64,000 nucleotides of DNA from Flaviaestuariibacter flavus. Lineage in GTDB: Bacteria; Bacteroidota; Bacteroidia; Chitinophagales; Chitinophagaceae. Position 1 is the first letter of the stretch. Every line of letters begins with the position of its first letter. Position numbers and translations under genes: made by a program. Below the pieces are notes generated by a model. That model was not told where the DNA came from and ran no database searches. It saw only the letters and a program-made list of their open reading frames with translations. Of the stretch, positions 18,381-26,446 are shown in pieces. The stretch covers positions 435,351 through 499,350 of the forward strand of contig NZ_SJZI01000002.1 in assembly GCF_004337505.1 (NCBI RefSeq), read 5' to 3'.

Positions 18381-19425
18381 TCGGGTACGAATTTAAAGTG
18401 GTGATCAGCTTTTGGTTCTGTTCCGGTGTGCCCACGGTGATGCGCAGGCAATCGTCGCAGAGGATTACGTTGCTCCGGTTGCGAACGATGATCCCTTTGT
18501 CGCGCAGGAACTCGTACACCTTCGTAGCCTCCGCGATCCGAACCAGCACGAAGTTGGCGTCGGACGGAAAGACCCGCTGCACGCCGGGAAGTGTGGCGAG
18601 CCCGCGGACAAGCGTTTCCCGCTCGGCTACCGTTTCCCGGATCATCGCGTTGACCTCGTCCAGGCTGTCGAGGGCCTTCAGTGCCAGCTCCTGGGTAGCG
18701 GCATTGATATTATAAGGCGGCTTGATTTTATTGAGAATTTCGATGATATCAGTTGAAGCGTAGGTAACGCCAAGGCGCAATGCAGCCAACCCCCAGGCTT
18801 TTGAAAAGGTTTGCAGCACCACCAGGTTGGGGTAATCTTTCAGTTCGGAAAGAAAGGAGCGGTTGCGGCTATAGTTGATATAGGCCTCATCCACCACCAC
18901 AAGCCCGTCGAAATTATTCAGGATCACTTCGATCGCTTCCCGGTCGATGCTGTTGCCCGTCGGGTTATTGGGCGAACAGATGAAAATGATCTTCGTTTGA
19001 GCAGTGAGTGCTTCCTCAATGCCTTCGAGGTCGAGCTGAAAGTCGGGCAGCAGCGGCACCTCCTGAACGGCCACGTTGTTCACATGGGCGTACACTTCGT
19101 ACATGCCGTAGGTCGGCGGGCAAATGAGCACCGCATCCAGCGCGGGCTCGCAAAAGGCGCGCAGCAGCAGGTCGATGCATTCGTCGGAACCATTGCCCAG
19201 GAGCATTTGCCCGGCCGGCACATTCTTGATGCCGGCGATCTTTTTCTTCAGCTCCCACTGAAGCGGATCGGGATAGCGGTTGTACCATTTCGTAAGCGGC
19301 GAGCCGAAAGAGTTTTCGTTGGCATCGAGGAAAACGCTGGCAACCCCGCTGAATTCACTGCGTGCCGAAGAGTACGGCTTCAGCGCGCGGATATTGGGGC
19401 GAACGAGTTTATTGATATCGAACAT
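18373..19425 (-). CDS. hisC: Histidinol-phosphate aminotransferase
   Basis: 350 aa, PLP-dependent fold type I aminotransferase converting imidazole acetol-phosphate to histidinol phosphate. Family motifs: [11 protein letters not shown] near the N-terminus, [16 protein letters not shown], and the PLP lysine in [14 protein letters not shown]. The stop overlaps the hisB start, indicating translational coupling. The 26-bp gap to hisD is almost entirely a 7-nt repeat array. Confidence 0.95.
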   Translation of the reverse strand: MFDINKLVRPNIRALKPYSSARSEFSGVASVFLDANENSFGSPLTKWYNRYPDPLQWELKKKIAGIKNVPAGQMLLGNGSDECIDLLLRAFCEPALDAVLICPPTYGMYEVYAHVNNVAVQEVPLLPDFQLDLEGIEEALTAQTKIIFICSPNNPTGNSIDREAIEVILNNFDGLVVVDEAYINYSRNRSFLSELKDYPNLVVLQTFSKAWGLAALRLGVTYASTDIIEILNKIKPPYNINAATQELALKALDSLDEVNAMIRETVAERETLVRGLATLPGVQRVFPSDANFVLVRIAEATKVYEFLRDKGIIVRNRSNVILCDDCLRITVGTPEQNQKLITTLNSYPNG

Positions 19426-19431
19426 AAGCGG

Positions 19432-19452
19432 TTTCAGATTTCAGATTTGAGT
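19432..19452 (+). repeat. Heptamer array between hisD and hisC
   Basis: Words TTTCAGA, TTTCAGA, TTTGAGT in exact 7-nt register, filling the gap between the hisC start and the hisD stop codon. Read on the minus strand the words are TCTGAAA-like, close to the GATCTGA family at 23318 and 40186. Confidence 0.6.
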
Positions 19453-20735
19453 TATTTGGACGAGCCCAGGCGAACCCGTACCGCTTCGGCGTGGGCCTGC
19501 AGTCCTTCGGCTTCCGCCATGGTCGTTACAGTGCCTGCGATCGATTCAAGACCGGCGCGGGTCAATTGCTGGAACGAAACTTTTTTTACGAAGCTGTCGA
19601 GACTGACGCCGCTGTAGGCCCTTGCGAAACCGTTGGTGGGCAGCGTATGGTTGGTTCCGCTGGCATAGTCGCCGACACTTTCGGGTGAATAGGGTCCGAT
19701 GAAGACCGAGCCGGCATTGATCACGCGCCCGGCGAGGGTTTCCGCATCCTTGCATTGCAGGATGAGATGCTCGGCGGCATATGCATTAGCCAGTGCCAGG
19801 GCTTCATCGAGATCGCGCACCAATACGCTCCGGCTTTTTTCCAGTGCTTTCCCGGCAACGGAAGCACGGGGAAGCAATTCCAGCTGCCGCCGCAGTTCCT
19901 GCTGCACGCCTTCGAGCAGGGGCGCGCTATCGGTGAGCAGCAGCACCTGGCTGTCCGGACCATGCTCCGCCTGCGAAAGCAGGTCAGCGGCAACGAAAGC
20001 AGCGTTTGCCGATTCATCGGCAATGACGCAGACTTCGCTTGGGCCCGCGGGCATATCGATGGCTACACCCGACTGCTGCACGAGTTGCTTGGCCGCGGTA
20101 ACATATTGGTTGCCCGGACCGAAGATCTTGTGTACTGCAGCAATCGATTCGGTGCCATAGGCCATGGCCGCAACTGCGCCTGCCCCGCCTGATTTATACA
20201 CGAGGCTGATGCCGCAGAGCCGCGCAGCGTAAAGGATGGCCGGGTGTACGCTTCCGTCTTTCATCGGTGGTGTACAGAGCACCACGATAGAGCATCCTGC
20301 AAGCTGCGCCGGCACGCCGAGCATCAGCACCGTTGAAAAAAGCGGTGCGGTCCCACCGGGCACATACAGACCAACGCGCTCGATACCGATACTTTTCCGC
20401 CAGCAGCGAACGCCGGGAAGGGTTTCCACAGCCTCCTCCGCTTTTTCCTGCGCCGCATGAAAAACGCGGATGTTCCGGTAGGCGGCGTCGATCGCCTCTT
20501 TCAGTTCCGGTGCCAGCAGGTCTTCTGCAGCAGCCATTTCGCCGGACGTTACAGCCAGCGATTGCAGCGCCACACCATCAAAGCGTGCAGCGAGCGTTAT
20601 CAGAGCCGCGTCGCCACCGCTCCGAACCTCTTCGAGCACCGATGCTACGGTATCGAGCACCGCGCGGTTGTCGGAATAGGGCCGTTCCGTAATGCCTTTC
20701 CACTGGCTGCGATCCGGGTATTTGATGATTTCCAT
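19452..20735 (-). CDS. hisD: Histidinol dehydrogenase
   Basis: 427 aa, NAD-dependent oxidation of histidinol to histidine. Typical motifs are present: GLYVPGGTAPLFSTVLM, KIFGPGNQYVTAAKQ, DMPAGPSEVCVIAD, LLSQAEHGPDSQ and the C-terminal SVGDYASGTNHTLPT with metal-binding residues. It is the second gene of the operon, 33 bp after hisG. Confidence 0.96.
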   Translation of the reverse strand: MEIIKYPDRSQWKGITERPYSDNRAVLDTVASVLEEVRSGGDAALITLAARFDGVALQSLAVTSGEMAAAEDLLAPELKEAIDAAYRNIRVFHAAQEKAEEAVETLPGVRCWRKSIGIERVGLYVPGGTAPLFSTVLMLGVPAQLAGCSIVVLCTPPMKDGSVHPAILYAARLCGISLVYKSGGAGAVAAMAYGTESIAAVHKIFGPGNQYVTAAKQLVQQSGVAIDMPAGPSEVCVIADESANAAFVAADLLSQAEHGPDSQVLLLTDSAPLLEGVQQELRRQLELLPRASVAGKALEKSRSVLVRDLDEALALANAYAAEHLILQCKDAETLAGRVINAGSVFIGPYSPESVGDYASGTNHTLPTNGFARAYSGVSLDSFVKKVSFQQLTRAGLESIAGTVTTMAEAEGLQAHAEAVRVRLGSSK

Positions 20736-20768
20736 GAATACGATTTCGGGGTCAGGTCCTTTACTGGT

Positions 20769-21623
20769 TTACAGGATCATTTTTTCAATCGGTACCACCA
20801 GGATACCCTGGGCGCCGGCAGCCTTCAGGGCCTCGATCTTATCCCAGAATTCATCTTCGGGCAGCACGCTGTGCACGGAGCTCCATCCCTCTTCGGCAAG
20901 CGGGAGCACGGTGGGGCTCTTCATCCCCGGGAGCAGCGAAAAGATAATATCGAGTGTATTATTCGGCGCGTTCAGCAGGATGTACTTGTTCTTGCGAGCG
21001 GCCTGCACCGAGCGGATGCGGAAGATCATCTTCCGGAGGATCTCTTCTTTCTGCTCATCGAGGGTGGCATGACGCACCAGTACAGCCTGGCTGTCGAGCA
21101 GGGTTTCCACTTCCTGGAGCCCGTTCATGAACAGGGTCGAGCCCGAGCTGACGAGGTCGCAAACGGCATCGGCGAGGCCGATGCCCGGCGCGATCTCCAC
21201 CGAGCCGGATATCTCGTGTATCTCGGCTTCCACGCGGTGTTTGCGCAGGAAGTTCTGCAGCAGGAAAGGGTAGCTGGTCGCGATCTTCATGCCTTCGAGG
21301 TCGGCGGGTTCGTTATAGGTCATGCCCCGCGGCAGTGCAAGCGCGAGGCGGCAGCGTCCGAAGCCGAGCGGCAACACCACGTCCACATCCTTGCACTTTT
21401 CGTAGAGCACGTTTTCACCAACGATGCCGATGTCGGCCACACCATCCTGCACATATTGCGGGATATCATCGTCGCGGAGGAAATATACCTCTACCGGGAA
21501 ATTCTCCGCCTCGCTGCGAAGCTTGGCACCACTGCTTTTCACGGCGATCCCGCAATCATTGAGGAGCTTGATGCTGTCTTCCGACAAGCGCCCCGACTTC
21601 TGTATGGCAATTCTCAGGTTCAT
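20769..21623 (-). CDS. hisG: ATP phosphoribosyltransferase (long form)
   Basis: 284 aa; catalyses the first, feedback-controlled step of histidine synthesis. The PRPP-binding and catalytic part has NLRIAIQKSGRLSEDS, the segment DIGIVGENVL, and the substrate loop SSGSTLFMNGL. The length and the C-terminal region (about 210-284, ending VVPIEKMIL) fit the long HisG_L form with its own regulatory domain, so HisZ is not needed. It is first in the operon and lies directly behind the leader-peptide attenuator. Confidence 0.95.
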   Translation of the reverse strand: MNLRIAIQKSGRLSEDSIKLLNDCGIAVKSSGAKLRSEAENFPVEVYFLRDDDIPQYVQDGVADIGIVGENVLYEKCKDVDVVLPLGFGRCRLALALPRGMTYNEPADLEGMKIATSYPFLLQNFLRKHRVEAEIHEISGSVEIAPGIGLADAVCDLVSSGSTLFMNGLQEVETLLDSQAVLVRHATLDEQKEEILRKMIFRIRSVQAARKNKYILLNAPNNTLDIIFSLLPGMKSPTVLPLAEEGWSSVHSVLPEDEFWDKIEALKAAGAQGILVVPIEKMIL

Positions 21624-21634
21624 TTTCTGGCATT

Positions 21635-21698
21635 AAAAAAGGCCTACCATACCGGTAAGCCCCTGTTATCGTTGCACTGCACAATACACCGGCTTACC
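21635..21698 (-). promoter_or_regulatory. Two-state his operon attenuator
   Basis: Three short segments on the minus strand: A, GGTAAGCC (21698-21691), which contains the leader stop codon TAA; B, GGCTTACC (21661-21654); C, GGTAGGCC (21648-21641), followed by T6 (21640-21635). A pairs perfectly with B (8 bp, antiterminator). B pairs with C (8 bp with one wobble, loop GGTAT) to make an intrinsic terminator. A ribosome that finishes the leader covers A and lets B:C form; a ribosome stalled at the His codons leaves A free to trap B. This is the classical his attenuation logic, here in a minimal form. Confidence 0.82.
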
Positions 21699-21744
21699 CC
21701 TGGGAGGTATGATGCTGGTGGATATGTACAGTATTGTTTTTCAT
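21694..21744 (-). CDS. hisL: His operon leader peptide
   Basis: 16-codon ORF MKNNTVHIHQHHTSQG with four histidines in six residues (7, 9, 11, 12). The TAA stop is inside attenuator segment A. The ATG is only 8 nt after the promoter -7 box, so the transcript is probably leaderless or nearly so. The function is inferred from composition, position ahead of hisG, and the adjoining mutually exclusive hairpins. Confidence 0.85.
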   Translation of the reverse strand: MKNNTVHIHQHHTSQG

Positions 21745-21752
21745 TCCGGCCA

Positions 21753-21760
21753 CAAAAGTA
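21753..21760 (-). promoter_or_regulatory. -7 box of the his operon
   Basis: TACTTTTG on the minus strand (CAAAAGTA on plus), matching TAnnTTTG, 8 nt before the hisL ATG. Confidence 0.7.
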
Positions 21761-21869
21761 AGGGGGAAACAAAGCTCCTGGCACGGCTTTTTGCAAAAGC
21801 CGTTTCAAAATTGTGTTAAGGCGCATTTGTTTAACGCCCGCCCCCGCGCGGAATTCCGAATTTAGCAGC

Positions 21870-22274
21870 ATGAGATCGATCCGGCTCCTGTTGTTGCTCC
21901 TGCTTGCCGCACCGGCCCTGCGTGCGCAGCGGGTGGAGCGTTTTGAATTCAACCTTTACACCGACAGCCTCAAAAAAGGCTTTTATAACTACATAAATAT
22001 CGACGGGCAGCTCAGCGATGGCAGCTGGCGGCCGCTCGATTCGGTGCAGGTGGCCCTCAGCGCAAGCGCGGGCATTTTCAAAGGCAACGAGCTGTTTATC
22101 GACAGCAGCTATAAAGGCGATTCGGTACTCATTAAGGCCGTGCTCCGCTCCAACCCCGCGATCCGCCGCCAAGTGATCATCTATATCCGCAAACGAGGCT
22201 TCGACACCCTTCCTTCCGAGCAGGAAGTGCTCAACGGGCCCTCCGCCGGTGACCGGCGAAAGGGCCGTAGTTAA
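21870..22274 (+). CDS. Secreted protein of unknown function
   Basis: 134 aa from the ATG at 21870, which starts a good signal peptide (MRSIRLLLLLLLAAPALRAQ). The mature part is beta-rich (NLYTDSLKKGFYNYINIDGQ) and mentions no motif I recognise; a carboxypeptidase-regulatory or Ig-like fold is possible. It is transcribed away from the his operon and followed by a strong hairpin at 22317. Confidence 0.65.
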   Translation: MRSIRLLLLLLLAAPALRAQRVERFEFNLYTDSLKKGFYNYINIDGQLSDGSWRPLDSVQVALSASAGIFKGNELFIDSSYKGDSVLIKAVLRSNPAIRRQVIIYIRKRGFDTLPSEQEVLNGPSAGDRRKGRS

Positions 22275-22316
22275 GGACAGGAAATCCTCAAACCGCATTC
22301 ACACCACGATCAAAAG

Positions 22317-22344
22317 AAAAGGACGCACCGATGTGCGTCCTTTT
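22317..22344. terminator. Bidirectional terminator, secreted protein / transaldolase
   Basis: Stem AAAAGGACGCAC / GTGCGTCCTTTT with loop CGAT between convergent genes. Confidence 0.88.
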
Positions 22345-22371
22345 CGATTCTATTATTTGCGATGCGGTGGA

Positions 22372-23025
22372 TCAGGAAAATTTCTTCGCGTCTTCTACGA
22401 ACTTGGCCAGGCCAATATCGGTAAGCGGGTGCTTCAGCAGGCCCAGGATCGACTCGAGCGGCGAGGTGATCACATCGGCGCCGAGCTCGGCGGCTTTGAC
22501 AATGTGGTTGACGTTGCGGATGGAAGCAGCGAGGATCTCGGTCTCATAACCCTGCACGGCGTAGATATTGGCAATCTGCTCGATCAGGATCATACCGTCC
22601 CAGCCGGAATCATCAATGCGGCCGATAAAGGGCGAAACGTAGGCCGCGCCCGCTTTTGCGGCGAGGATGGCCTGCCCTGCGGAAAACACGAGCGTGCAGT
22701 TGGTGCGGATGCCGTTATCGGTAAAATACTTGATCGCTTTGACGCCGTCTTTGATCATCGGCACCTTCACCACGATATTCGGGTGAATGGCGGCCAGCTT
22801 CTTGCCTTCCTCGATAATGGTTTTGTAGTCGGTAGAAAGCACTTCGGCCGAAATATCGCCGTCGACCATTTCACAGATCGTCTTGTAGTGATTGAACACG
22901 GCTTCTTCGCCCGAGATGCCTACTTTGGCCATCAGGGAAGGGTTGGTGGTTACGCCGTCGAGAATGCCGAGCTCATGGGCTTCTTTGATCTGGGCCAGGT
23001 CGGCCGTATCGATGAAAAACTTCAT
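22372..23025 (-). CDS. Transaldolase (FSA/TalC-like, small subfamily)
   Basis: 217 aa from the ATG at 23025, giving the standard N-terminus MKFFIDTADLAQIKEAHELG. Short class I aldolase barrel with GVTTNPSLMAK, the Schiff-base region NIVVKVPMIKDGVKAIK, and TNCTLVFSAGQAILAAKAGA. It either acts as transaldolase in the pentose phosphate pathway or as fructose-6-phosphate aldolase; sequence of this length class does not separate them with certainty. A -7 box (23042-23049) lies 16 nt upstream. Confidence 0.9.
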   Translation of the reverse strand: MKFFIDTADLAQIKEAHELGILDGVTTNPSLMAKVGISGEEAVFNHYKTICEMVDGDISAEVLSTDYKTIIEEGKKLAAIHPNIVVKVPMIKDGVKAIKYFTDNGIRTNCTLVFSAGQAILAAKAGAAYVSPFIGRIDDSGWDGMILIEQIANIYAVQGYETEILAASIRNVNHIVKAAELGADVITSPLESILGLLKHPLTDIGLAKFVEDAKKFS

Positions 23026-23041
23026 GGAGGATGATTTGCCG

Positions 23042-23049
23042 CAAAGATA
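23042..23049 (-). promoter_or_regulatory. -7 box of the transaldolase gene
   Basis: TATCTTTG on the minus strand, matching TAnnTTTG. The GATGTCN heptamer array lies directly upstream (23058-23092). Confidence 0.65.
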
Positions 23050-23057
23050 GCCAAGCA

Positions 23058-23092
23058 GATGTCTGATGTGGGATGTCGGACCTCCGATTTTG
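23058..23092 (+). repeat. GATGTCN heptamer array (5 units)
   Basis: GATGTCT, GATGTGG, GATGTCG, GACCTCC, GATTTTG in exact 7-nt register. It covers the -33 region of the transaldolase promoter. Confidence 0.65.
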
Positions 23093-23111
23093 ATCAAATC
23101 TACCAAAGAAA

Positions 23112-23130
23112 AAAGCCCCTTTCGGGGCTC
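23112..23130 (-). terminator. Terminator of SRP RNA
   Basis: Stem AGCCCC / GGGGCT with loop TTTC; a T-run follows on the minus strand. Confidence 0.8.
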
Positions 23131-23138
23131 TCAATAAG

Positions 23139-23238
23139 TTGGCAGGCTACTCACATCGCACCGCTACGACCGCCTACCCTTGCTACCTTCCGGTCCTGGG
23201 GGAGTTCAGCAGGAGCTGGTCGTGTAAGACCTGCCGGT
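23139..23238 (-). ncRNA. ffs: Signal recognition particle RNA (small bacterial type)
   Basis: About 100 nt on the minus strand. The conserved apical domain IV is plain: AGGACCGGAAGGTAGCAAGG, containing the GGAA tetraloop and asymmetric loop bound by Ffh. The ends GGCAGG and CCTGCC pair to close the rod. It has its own -7 box (23240-23247) and terminator. The exact ends are estimated from the pairing. Confidence 0.92.
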
Positions 23239-23239
23239 G

Positions 23240-23247
23240 CAAATGTA
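23240..23247 (-). promoter_or_regulatory. -7 box of SRP RNA
   Basis: TACATTTG on the minus strand, immediately upstream of the SRP RNA; a heptamer array starts 2 bp further upstream. Confidence 0.65.
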
Positions 23248-23249
23248 AG

Positions 23250-23277
23250 GATGTCCGATGTCCAATGTCCGATGTTT
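23250..23277 (+). repeat. GATGTCC heptamer array (4 units)
   Basis: GATGTCC, GATGTCC, AATGTCC, GATGTTT in 7-nt register, abutting the SRP RNA -7 box on its upstream side. Confidence 0.65.
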
Positions 23278-23317
23278 TACAGATTTTTTTGAAAAAGGTG
23301 TTTCGGCTTGGTGTGCA

Positions 23318-23345
23318 GATCTGAGATCCGAGATCTGAGATCGTT
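23318..23345 (+). repeat. GATCNGA heptamer array (4 units)
   Basis: GATCTGA, GATCCGA, GATCTGA, GATCGTT in 7-nt register. The last base is the first base of the -7 box TACATTTG of the ABC permease gene. Confidence 0.65.
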
Positions 23346-23352
23346 ACATTTG
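23345..23352 (+). promoter_or_regulatory. -7 box of the ABC permease gene
   Basis: TACATTTG, only 4 nt before the ATG, predicting a leaderless mRNA. Confidence 0.65.
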
Positions 23353-23356
23353 CCAT

Positions 23357-24607
23357 ATGCGTCGCCTACTCGAGATCGCCGGCAGCAGTTTCCGGATGGC
23401 CCTCCAGGAGCTTTGGAAAAACAAGCTGCGCACCTTCCTATCGCTTTTCGGCATCACCATCGGCATTTTCTGCATCATCGGTGTGCTGTCTACGGTGCAA
23501 AGTCTCGAGCACAACCTGCAGAACGAGATCAAGTCGCTCGGCTCCAACACCATTTATATTGATAAATGGGATTACAGCGCCGGCGGCGGTCCTAACTATC
23601 CCTGGTGGAAGTATGTGAAGCGCCCCTCGCCACGCATCGAGGAGCTCGCCGCCGTTAAGCAACGCAGCACCCTGGCACGCTATACCTGTTTCGAGATCAA
23701 CGCCAACGACCGCGTGCAGGTCGGCGACAAGTCGCTCAGCGGCGTCACGCTTTACGGTGTCACCGAAGACTTCCCCTCGATCCAGACCATGGAGATCCGC
23801 TACGGGCGCGGGCTGAGCGATGCGGAGTTTTCGAGCGGCTCCGGCACGGTGGTCATCGGCAATGAAGTAGCCGACAAGCTTTTCCCGGCCCCGGAGCTTG
23901 CCGTGGGCAAACTCATCACCATCCGGGGCCGTAAATGCCAGGTAGTGGGAGTGATGAAAAAGCAAGGTAAGTCGATGATCGGTGGCTGGAACTTCGACCA
24001 GAGTGCCGTGATGCCTTATCGCTTTGCCCGCTTTATCATGGACGAGCGCCGTGCCGATCCGCTGCTGCTGGTGCAGGCCAAAGAAGGCGTCACCACCAAG
24101 GCGCTCGCCGACGAGCTGCGGGTGGCGTTGCGCGCCGTGCGGCGCCTGAGCCCGCGCGATGAGGATAATTTCGCCCTCAACGACATCAACGATTTCTCCA
24201 CCAGCATCAGCGAAGCCTTCGTAGCGGTTAATATCGGCGGCTGGGCCATCGCTGCCCTTTCGCTGATCGTGGGTATGTTCGGCGTAGCCAATATCATGTT
24301 CGTTACGGTCAAGGAGCGCACGTCCCAGATCGGTCTTAAAAAAGCGCTTGGCGCCAAAAGCGGCGTTATCCTGAGCGAGTTCCTGCTGGAGTCGGCCTTT
24401 CTCTGCATCATCGGTGGTATCATCGGTATCGGCCTTGTTTACGGGCTTACCCGCCTCGTTACGATCCTGTTCGATTTCCCGATCTATGTGTCCACTTCGC
24501 TCGTACTACTCGGCCTCGGCATTTGCGTTGCCGTCGGCCTTATCGCCGGCATCATCCCCGCCGCCCGCGCAGCCAAACTGAACCCGGTGGTAGCGATTCG
24601 TTCTTAA
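23357..24607 (+). CDS. MacB/FtsX-type ABC transporter permease
   Basis: 416 aa. TM1 lies near the N-terminus in KLRTFLSLFGITIGIFCIIG, followed by a large periplasmic MacB-PCD domain (about 50-270). Three further membrane helices fill the C-terminal FtsX domain, with MFGVANIMFVTVKERTSQIG and the ending ARAAKLNPVVAIRS typical of the family. It needs a separate ATPase, which is not adjacent. Such permeases export lipoproteins, peptides or drugs by mechanotransmission. It begins 4 nt after a -7 box. Confidence 0.9.
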   Translation: MRRLLEIAGSSFRMALQELWKNKLRTFLSLFGITIGIFCIIGVLSTVQSLEHNLQNEIKSLGSNTIYIDKWDYSAGGGPNYPWWKYVKRPSPRIEELAAVKQRSTLARYTCFEINANDRVQVGDKSLSGVTLYGVTEDFPSIQTMEIRYGRGLSDAEFSSGSGTVVIGNEVADKLFPAPELAVGKLITIRGRKCQVVGVMKKQGKSMIGGWNFDQSAVMPYRFARFIMDERRADPLLLVQAKEGVTTKALADELRVALRAVRRLSPRDEDNFALNDINDFSTSISEAFVAVNIGGWAIAALSLIVGMFGVANIMFVTVKERTSQIGLKKALGAKSGVILSEFLLESAFLCIIGGIIGIGLVYGLTRLVTILFDFPIYVSTSLVLLGLGICVAVGLIAGIIPAARAAKLNPVVAIRS

Positions 24608-24647
24608 TAATGCGGTAATATGATAATGTGCTAATACGGTAAAAGCG
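24608..24647 (+). repeat. Octamer array, left arm
   Basis: TAATGCGG, TAATATGA, TAATGTGC, TAATACGG, TAAAAGCG in exact 8-nt register, starting right after the permease stop codon. It is the inverted partner of the array at 24688-24727. Confidence 0.7.
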
Positions 24648-24687
24648 GGTTGTATCGTCGGTTTGGCCGGCCTGCGTATGCCAGACA

Positions 24688-24727
24688 ATTATCACATTAG
24701 CTCATTACCGCATTACCGCATTAATTT
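24688..24727 (+). repeat. Octamer array, right (inverted) arm
   Basis: ATTATCAC, ATTAGCTC, ATTACCGC, ATTACCGC, ATTAATTT in 8-nt register; its reverse complement (TAATGCGGTAATGCGG...) matches the array at 24608. The last word runs into the -7 box of tsaD. Confidence 0.7.
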
Positions 24728-24729
24728 TG
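24722..24729 (+). promoter_or_regulatory. -7 box of tsaD
   Basis: TAATTTTG, 3 nt before the ATG; it is continuous with the last unit of the octamer array. Confidence 0.6.
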
Positions 24730-24732
24730 CCT

Positions 24733-25737
24733 ATGCCCACGCTTCTCGCCATAGAATCTTCCTGCGACGAAACGTCTGCCGCCGTGTGCCGCGACGGAAA
24801 GATCCTTTCAAATCATATCGCCAATCAAACGGTGCACGAGCGCTATGGCGGGGTCGTTCCCGAGCTGGCGAGCCGCGCGCATATGCAGAACATCGTTCCG
24901 GTCGTGGATGTGGCGTTGAAGCAGGCCGGCGTTTCTTTAAGTGAGCTCGACGCAATCGGGTTTACTCAGGCGCCCGGCCTGATCGGCTCACTGCTCGTAG
25001 GCGCCCAGTTTGCGAAGTCGCTGGCGCTGGCGCTCAGCAAGCCCCTCGTGGCCGTGCACCACATGCAGGCCCACGTGCTCGCCAACCTGATCCCGGAGCG
25101 CAGGCCCTCTTTCCCTTTCCTTTGCCTTACGGTGAGCGGTGGTCACACACAGATCGTGCGGGCCGACAGCCCGACAGAGTTGCACATCCTTGGCGAAACT
25201 ATCGATGACGCGGCGGGTGAAGCGTTTGACAAATCAGCAAAGCTGCTGGGCCTCCCCTACCCCGGTGGACCGCTGATCGACAAATACGCCAAAGAGGGCA
25301 ACCCGAAGCGCTTTAAGTTCGCCGAGCCGCAGATCGAGGGACTCGATTTCAGTTTCAGCGGCCTCAAGACATCGGTGCTCTATTTCCTGCAAAAAGAAAG
25401 GGCCGCCAACGCCGCTTTTGCTGAAGAAAACATGGCGGATATCTGCGCATCCCTGCAGGCCACGATCATCAATATTCTGCTTAAAAAGCTGAAGAGAGCG
25501 GCCCTGGTAACAGGTATCCGCGAGCTCTGCATCGCCGGCGGTGTTTCAGCCAACAGCGGCCTTCGGCGCGCCTTCGAGGAGCTGGGTCGCGAGCAGGAAT
25601 GGAACACCTACATCCCCGATTTTCAGTACTGTACCGATAATGCCGGGATGATCGCAATTACCGCATACCACAAGTTGCTGGCCGGCGTTCACGAAGACCT
25701 GGATGCCGCCGCCACCGCGCGCTCCGACTGGCATTGA
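24733..25737 (+). CDS. tsaD: tRNA N6-adenosine threonylcarbamoyltransferase TsaD
   Basis: 334 aa from the ATG at 24733. It transfers the threonylcarbamoyl group to A37 of ANN-decoding tRNAs, in complex with TsaB and TsaE. ASKHA-fold motifs: LLAIESSCDETSAAV at the N-terminus, metal-binding HHMQAHVLA (about 106-114), FLCLTVSGGHTQIV, and GGVSANSGLRRAF near the C-terminus. It ends one nucleotide before the trmN6 ATG. With mtaB elsewhere in this window, two steps of ms2t6A synthesis are represented. Confidence 0.96.
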   Translation: MPTLLAIESSCDETSAAVCRDGKILSNHIANQTVHERYGGVVPELASRAHMQNIVPVVDVALKQAGVSLSELDAIGFTQAPGLIGSLLVGAQFAKSLALALSKPLVAVHHMQAHVLANLIPERRPSFPFLCLTVSGGHTQIVRADSPTELHILGETIDDAAGEAFDKSAKLLGLPYPGGPLIDKYAKEGNPKRFKFAEPQIEGLDFSFSGLKTSVLYFLQKERAANAAFAEENMADICASLQATIINILLKKLKRAALVTGIRELCIAGGVSANSGLRRAFEELGREQEWNTYIPDFQYCTDNAGMIAITAYHKLLAGVHEDLDAAATARSDWH

Positions 25738-25738
25738 T

Positions 25739-26446
25739 ATGGCGAATCCTTTTTTCCGGTTCAAGCAATTTACGGTCTGGCACGACCGCAGCGCGATGAA
25801 GGTGACCACCGACGCCTGCCTTTTCGGTGCCTGGGTGGCTTCGCGCCTCCGCGGTAGCGCGGTCGGCCATGCGCTCGATATCGGCACGGGCACCGGCCTT
25901 TTATCGTTAATGGTGGCGCAGCAATGCAGTGCCCCGATCGACGCCGTGGAAATCGACCCGCAGGCAGCAATGCAGGCCATGGAGAATCGCACTGCCGCCG
26001 GCTTCGGCAACATCACCGTGCTTACCGGCGACCTGTTGCAGCTCGACCTGCCGCGATACGACGTAATCTTTTCGAACCCGCCTTTTTATGAGAAAGAAAT
26101 CGAATCGGGCAACGCGGGCCGGCGAACGGCCCACCATGCCGACGGGCTCACCTGGAACGAACTCTTCGCTTTCATAACGCGTCACCTGGCGCCGGGAGGC
26201 ACGGCCTACCTGCTGCTTCCCTACAAGCGACGGAAAGACCTGGACGCCCTGCTACGCCGGGAGGGATTGTATTTATACGAGGAGATCGCGGTGCGCCCGA
26301 GCACGCGGCAAAGCCCTTCCCGGCTGATGGTTGCATTAGGCTCCACTGAACGGGAAGTGCAATCAGGTGAGCTGCTCATTGCTAACGAAAGCGGCTACTC
26401 GCCCGAATTTGTGGCGCTGCTCCGGGATTATTATCTCTATCTCTGA
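25739..26446 (+). CDS. trmN6: tRNA1(Val) (adenine37-N6)-methyltransferase
   Basis: 235 aa from the ATG at 25739, directly after tsaD. Class I SAM methyltransferase of the YfiC/TrmN6 family: N-terminal FFRFKQFTVWHDRSAMKVTT, SAM-binding ALDIGTGTGLLSLM, acidic VEIDPQA, and the N6-adenine motif NPPF in VIFSNPPFYEKEI. It methylates A37 of tRNA-Val, a position next to that served by TsaD. The 3' end overlaps the convergent dehydrogenase gene by 10 bp. Confidence 0.92.
   Translation: MANPFFRFKQFTVWHDRSAMKVTTDACLFGAWVASRLRGSAVGHALDIGTGTGLLSLMVAQQCSAPIDAVEIDPQAAMQAMENRTAAGFGNITVLTGDLLQLDLPRYDVIFSNPPFYEKEIESGNAGRRTAHHADGLTWNELFAFITRHLAPGGTAYLLLPYKRRKDLDALLRREGLYLYEEIAVRPSTRQSPSRLMVALGSTEREVQSGELLIANESGYSPEFVALLRDYYLYL

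Noticed and set aside
23250..23345. Heptamer arrays as mini-CRISPR or as ordinary microsatellites
   Set aside because: Period of 7 nt is too short for CRISPR, and the words change within and between loci unlike simple microsatellites.
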